Positions 61,476 through 64,000 of a stretch of DNA of 64,000 bases are shown here, piece after piece; position 1 is the stretch's first letter, and the number at the start of each line of letters is the position of its first letter. Position numbers and translations under genes: made by a program. Below the pieces are notes generated by a model, which was given only the letters and a program-made list of their open reading frames with translations, ran no database searches and was not told where the DNA came from. The DNA comes from Echinicola strongylocentroti. GTDB lineage: Bacteria > Bacteroidota > Bacteroidia > Cytophagales > Cyclobacteriaceae. The stretch covers positions 4,715,501 to 4,779,500 of the forward strand of contig NZ_CP030041.1 of the NCBI RefSeq assembly GCF_003260975.1, read 5' to 3'.

Positions 61476-61549
61476 CAATTGTGGGCCACTCTTTTTTTGA
61501 ACCTTATTGATTCCAAATGATTAGTATAACATTCCTAAATAGGCAGTGT

Positions 61550-63994
61550 ATGGTCAACTATTCCATGCTAATATTCATTGTCCTGTGTTCTTTAAAAACA
61601 ACTGTAATGGCTCAGTCACCTGACAAAAGCCTTTACTTTAAGCAACCTGCCAAAAATTACCTAGAGGCCTTGCCCCTAGGCAATGGGCAGTTAGGGGGAA
61701 TGGTTTTTGGCAATCCCAATAGCGAAAGGATCGTCTTGAATGAAAAGACCTTGTGGTCCGGAGGAGTACAGGATGCCGATAGGGAAAATGCCCATGTTCA
61801 TTTGGGTCAGATTCAGCAGTATCTTCTCCAGGGAAAAAACAAAGAAGCTGAACAGCTGCTGCAGGAAAATTTTGTTTCTAAAGGAGATGGGTCAGGCCGT
61901 GGAAAAGGGGCAAACGTGCATTATGGCAGTTATCAAACTCTTGGAGACTTATGGATCAACTGGCAGGATACAGCCTCGGCCTATTCTGACTACACTCGTA
62001 TACTGGACCTGGACAGGGGAGTGGCCACGACGAGGTGGAAAAGAGAGGGGACTTCCTTTTCCCAAATTGGTTATGTAAGCTTGACAGATGATGTGTTGGT
62101 CGTCCATTTGACAGCATCTGAGAAAGAGGCCATCTCTTTTTCTCTTGGGCTGGATAGAAAAGAAAATGCCGAGACATACAGCGTGGATACTGATCAGTTG
62201 CTAATGCTGGGAGAGTTGCCGGACGAAGACACTACGGGAATGCGGTTTGCTTCGATGGTGAAGATATTTCCAGTTGGTGGTGAGCTCATCCAGAAGGCAG
62301 ACCAACTGTCCCTGAGGGGAGCAGATGAATGCTTGATCGTATTGGCAGCGGCTACGGACTATGATATAGATAACCCTGCATTACGGGGTGCTGATCCCAA
62401 AGAGGAAGTACTTCAAGTTATTAATGACTTTAAACCTAATGGAGCTCAGGCAAGACATGAAAAGGATTTTGGGGCGTTATTTGAAAGGAATAATTTTCAG
62501 CTTGATAAGCACGAAAGTAGGGTGGTGAGTCTGAGTACTCCCGAACGGCTTTCTAGGTATGCCGAAGGACATCCAGACAGCCAGCTGCCAGTGCTGTATT
62601 TTAACTATGGAAAATACCTTTTGATTTCGTCCTCACAGCCCGGCCAGCTGCCTGCAAACCTCCAAGGAATCTGGGCACCGGAATATCAGGCTCCTTGGAA
62701 TGGAGATTATCACTTGGACATAAATATTCAAATGAACTATTGGTTGGCAGAGCCGCTCGGCTACGGTGACTTGGCAAAGCCGCTTCATCAATTCACGTCC
62801 AATCTGGTGGAAAACGGTCAAAAATCAGCCAAAGCCTATTATAATGCGCCAGGATGGGTAGCCCATGTCATTAGCAACCCTTGGTATTTCACATCTCCTG
62901 GCGAGGGAGCCAGCTGGGGATCCACCATGACGGGTGGAGCCTGGCTTACTGAGCATTTGTGGGAGCATTATCGTTATTCCTTGGATACGGCTTTTTTGGC
63001 CGCCTATTATCCTGTCCTTAAAGGCGCAGCGGAGTTCCTTTCTTCTGTACTTATCGAAGAGCCTGGGCACCAATACTTGGTCACCGCCCCGTCCAACTCA
63101 CCTGAGAATGCCTACCTTAAACCCAACGGCTATAAAGGACATACCGTCATGGGACCCACGATGGATATGCAAATCTGCCGGGAGGTTTTTGGGAATACCA
63201 TTCAGGCAGCCAATATCCTTGGAGAAGATCAGGGTTTGGTCGATCAGCTTACCAAGAAGATGGCGCGATTGGCCCCGAATGAGGTAGGTGAAAAAGGTGA
63301 TTTGAATGAGTGGCTCCATGATTGGGATGATGCTGATCCACAGCATCGGCATGTTTCGCACCTCTATGGCTTACACCCCTACGATGAGATTACCCCTTGG
63401 GGCACTCCCGAATTGGCCAATGCCGCTAAGGCTACCTTACTGCAGCGAGGTGATGGAGGTACGGGATGGAGTAGGGCTTGGAAAATCAACTTCTGGGCAA
63501 GATTGGGCGATGGAGACCATGCCTTGGTACTGCTCCGAAAGCTCCTTCAGCCAGCAGCTGGTGACGGGACCAAGATCGTTATGAGCAATGGCGGTACCTA
63601 TCCCAATTTGTTTTGTGCTCACCCTCCATTTCAGATAGATGGAAACTTTGGCGGAACGGCAGGGATTATCGAGATGCTCTTCCAAAGCCATGGGGAGCAA
63701 GAGACCATTCGGCTGATCCCTGCGCTACCTGCAGACGCATCTTGGCAGGCAGGCGAAGTAAAAGGCATGCAGGCAAGGGGCGCATTTACAGTGGATTTTA
63801 AGTGGGAAGAAGGAAAAGTGGTCTCAGGAAGAATCACTTCTCTTAAAGGAAGGGAATGTAGTTTGTTATTGCCAAAAGGAATGATGCTTATAAATGAAGA
63901 AGGGGCTACTATTGTTACCAACCAACTTGATGGCGACAGTGAAGTAGTATTTGAGACCCTTCCCAATCAAACCTTTTCTTTGATGCCCCTTTAG
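61550..63994 (+). CDS. GH95-family alpha-L-fucosidase
   Basis: 814 residues from the ATG at 61550, which gives a compact signal peptide (MVNYSMLIFIVLCSLKTTVM); an in-frame ATG at 61517 is also possible. N-terminal beta-sandwich (YLEALPLGNGQLGGMVFG, NEKTLWSGG), then an (alpha/alpha)6 barrel: LPANLQGIWAPEYQAPWNGDYH, INIQMNYWLAEPLG, APSNSPENAYL, DWDDADPQHRHVSHLYGLHP, GDGGTGWSRAWKINFWARLGDG and QIDGNFGGTAGIIEML. These are GH95 hallmarks; the enzyme removes alpha-1,2-linked fucose by inversion. It acts after export, and with the nearby receptors suggests glycan use. Confidence 0.95.
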   Translation: MVNYSMLIFIVLCSLKTTVMAQSPDKSLYFKQPAKNYLEALPLGNGQLGGMVFGNPNSERIVLNEKTLWSGGVQDADRENAHVHLGQIQQYLLQGKNKEAEQLLQENFVSKGDGSGRGKGANVHYGSYQTLGDLWINWQDTASAYSDYTRILDLDRGVATTRWKREGTSFSQIGYVSLTDDVLVVHLTASEKEAISFSLGLDRKENAETYSVDTDQLLMLGELPDEDTTGMRFASMVKIFPVGGELIQKADQLSLRGADECLIVLAAATDYDIDNPALRGADPKEEVLQVINDFKPNGAQARHEKDFGALFERNNFQLDKHESRVVSLSTPERLSRYAEGHPDSQLPVLYFNYGKYLLISSSQPGQLPANLQGIWAPEYQAPWNGDYHLDINIQMNYWLAEPLGYGDLAKPLHQFTSNLVENGQKSAKAYYNAPGWVAHVISNPWYFTSPGEGASWGSTMTGGAWLTEHLWEHYRYSLDTAFLAAYYPVLKGAAEFLSSVLIEEPGHQYLVTAPSNSPENAYLKPNGYKGHTVMGPTMDMQICREVFGNTIQAANILGEDQGLVDQLTKKMARLAPNEVGEKGDLNEWLHDWDDADPQHRHVSHLYGLHPYDEITPWGTPELANAAKATLLQRGDGGTGWSRAWKINFWARLGDGDHALVLLRKLLQPAAGDGTKIVMSNGGTYPNLFCAHPPFQIDGNFGGTAGIIEMLFQSHGEQETIRLIPALPADASWQAGEVKGMQARGAFTVDFKWEEGKVVSGRITSLKGRECSLLLPKGMMLINEEGATIVTNQLDGDSEVVFETLPNQTFSLMPL

Positions 63995-64000
63995 CCCGGA

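Larger units (their letters stand above)
60682..61549. other. Long repeat-packed intergenic region
   Basis: Nearly 870 bp with no convincing gene. In order: an IR pair CTTGGTGGCTT/AAGCCACCAAG (60835-60845, 60870-60880), dispersed repeat copy B (60976-61084), palindromic element copy 4 (61103-61272) and short copy 5 (61397-61475). Repeats of different families abut each other here. Confidence 0.8.

Overview
The window reads as chromosome of a free-living Bacteroidota bacterium, most likely Cytophagales close to Cyclobacteriaceae (an Echinicola- or Algoriphagus-like organism). The evidence is a SusC/RagA receptor, two further TonB-dependent receptors, a DUF4249 lipoprotein, Bacteroidota-only families (DUF5103, DUF3276, DUF2490) and repeated matches to the Bacteroidota promoter (TTTG, about 19 bases, TAnnTTTG). 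The genus is an inference. No tRNA or rRNA gene was recognised; the one classical RNA gene is a small SRP RNA.

Region 1 (1-8.7 kb): a truncated SusC receptor on the minus strand follows a membrane receptor that fuses 7TMR-DISM to a transposase-type zinc ribbon and HTH. Next come a YefM/YoeB-like toxin-antitoxin pair with a palindromic operator, ftsE, transaldolase, SRP RNA and a small lipoprotein.

Region 2 (8.7-21.9 kb) is an amino-acid block: trpEGDCFBA with a Trp-codon leader peptide and attenuator, then a DAHP synthase, then phenylalanine 4-hydroxylase behind a Tyr-rich leader peptide and terminator, then hisH-hisA-hisF-hisIE. A four-helix-bundle (IVP-type) gene bounded by 21-nt inverted repeats sits between trpE and trpG.

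Region 3 (22-47.8 kb) is mostly housekeeping: an S41 protease, a TetR/AarF pair, a soluble sugar dehydrogenase, an ABC-F ATPase, DUF5103, an orphan Cas6-like gene, YchF, an AI-2E exporter, a PUR-alpha-like protein, ferredoxin divergent from a LuxC-like acyl-CoA reductase, aconitase, a hybrid histidine kinase, a TPR lipoprotein, ArsC, a CDF transporter, a 28-codon membrane peptide, a VOC protein and a GlxA-type regulator.

Region 4 (48-64 kb) is exported and accessory functions: TonB receptor plus DUF4249, a large secreted MORN-repeat protein, a Crp/Fnr regulator, an Oar-like TonB receptor, a nucleotide pyrophosphatase/phosphodiesterase and a GH95 alpha-L-fucosidase. Its intergenic spaces, and the one at 35.6-36.2 kb, hold a family of long-palindrome repeats with terminal inverted repeats and compensatory changes in the hairpin arms.

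The most interesting items are the receptor/transposase-domain fusion, the Tyr leader in front of phenylalanine hydroxylase (suggesting a tyrosine-supplying role), the IVP cassette in the trp operon and the covarying palindromic repeat family. All calls come from reading the sequence; no database search was run.
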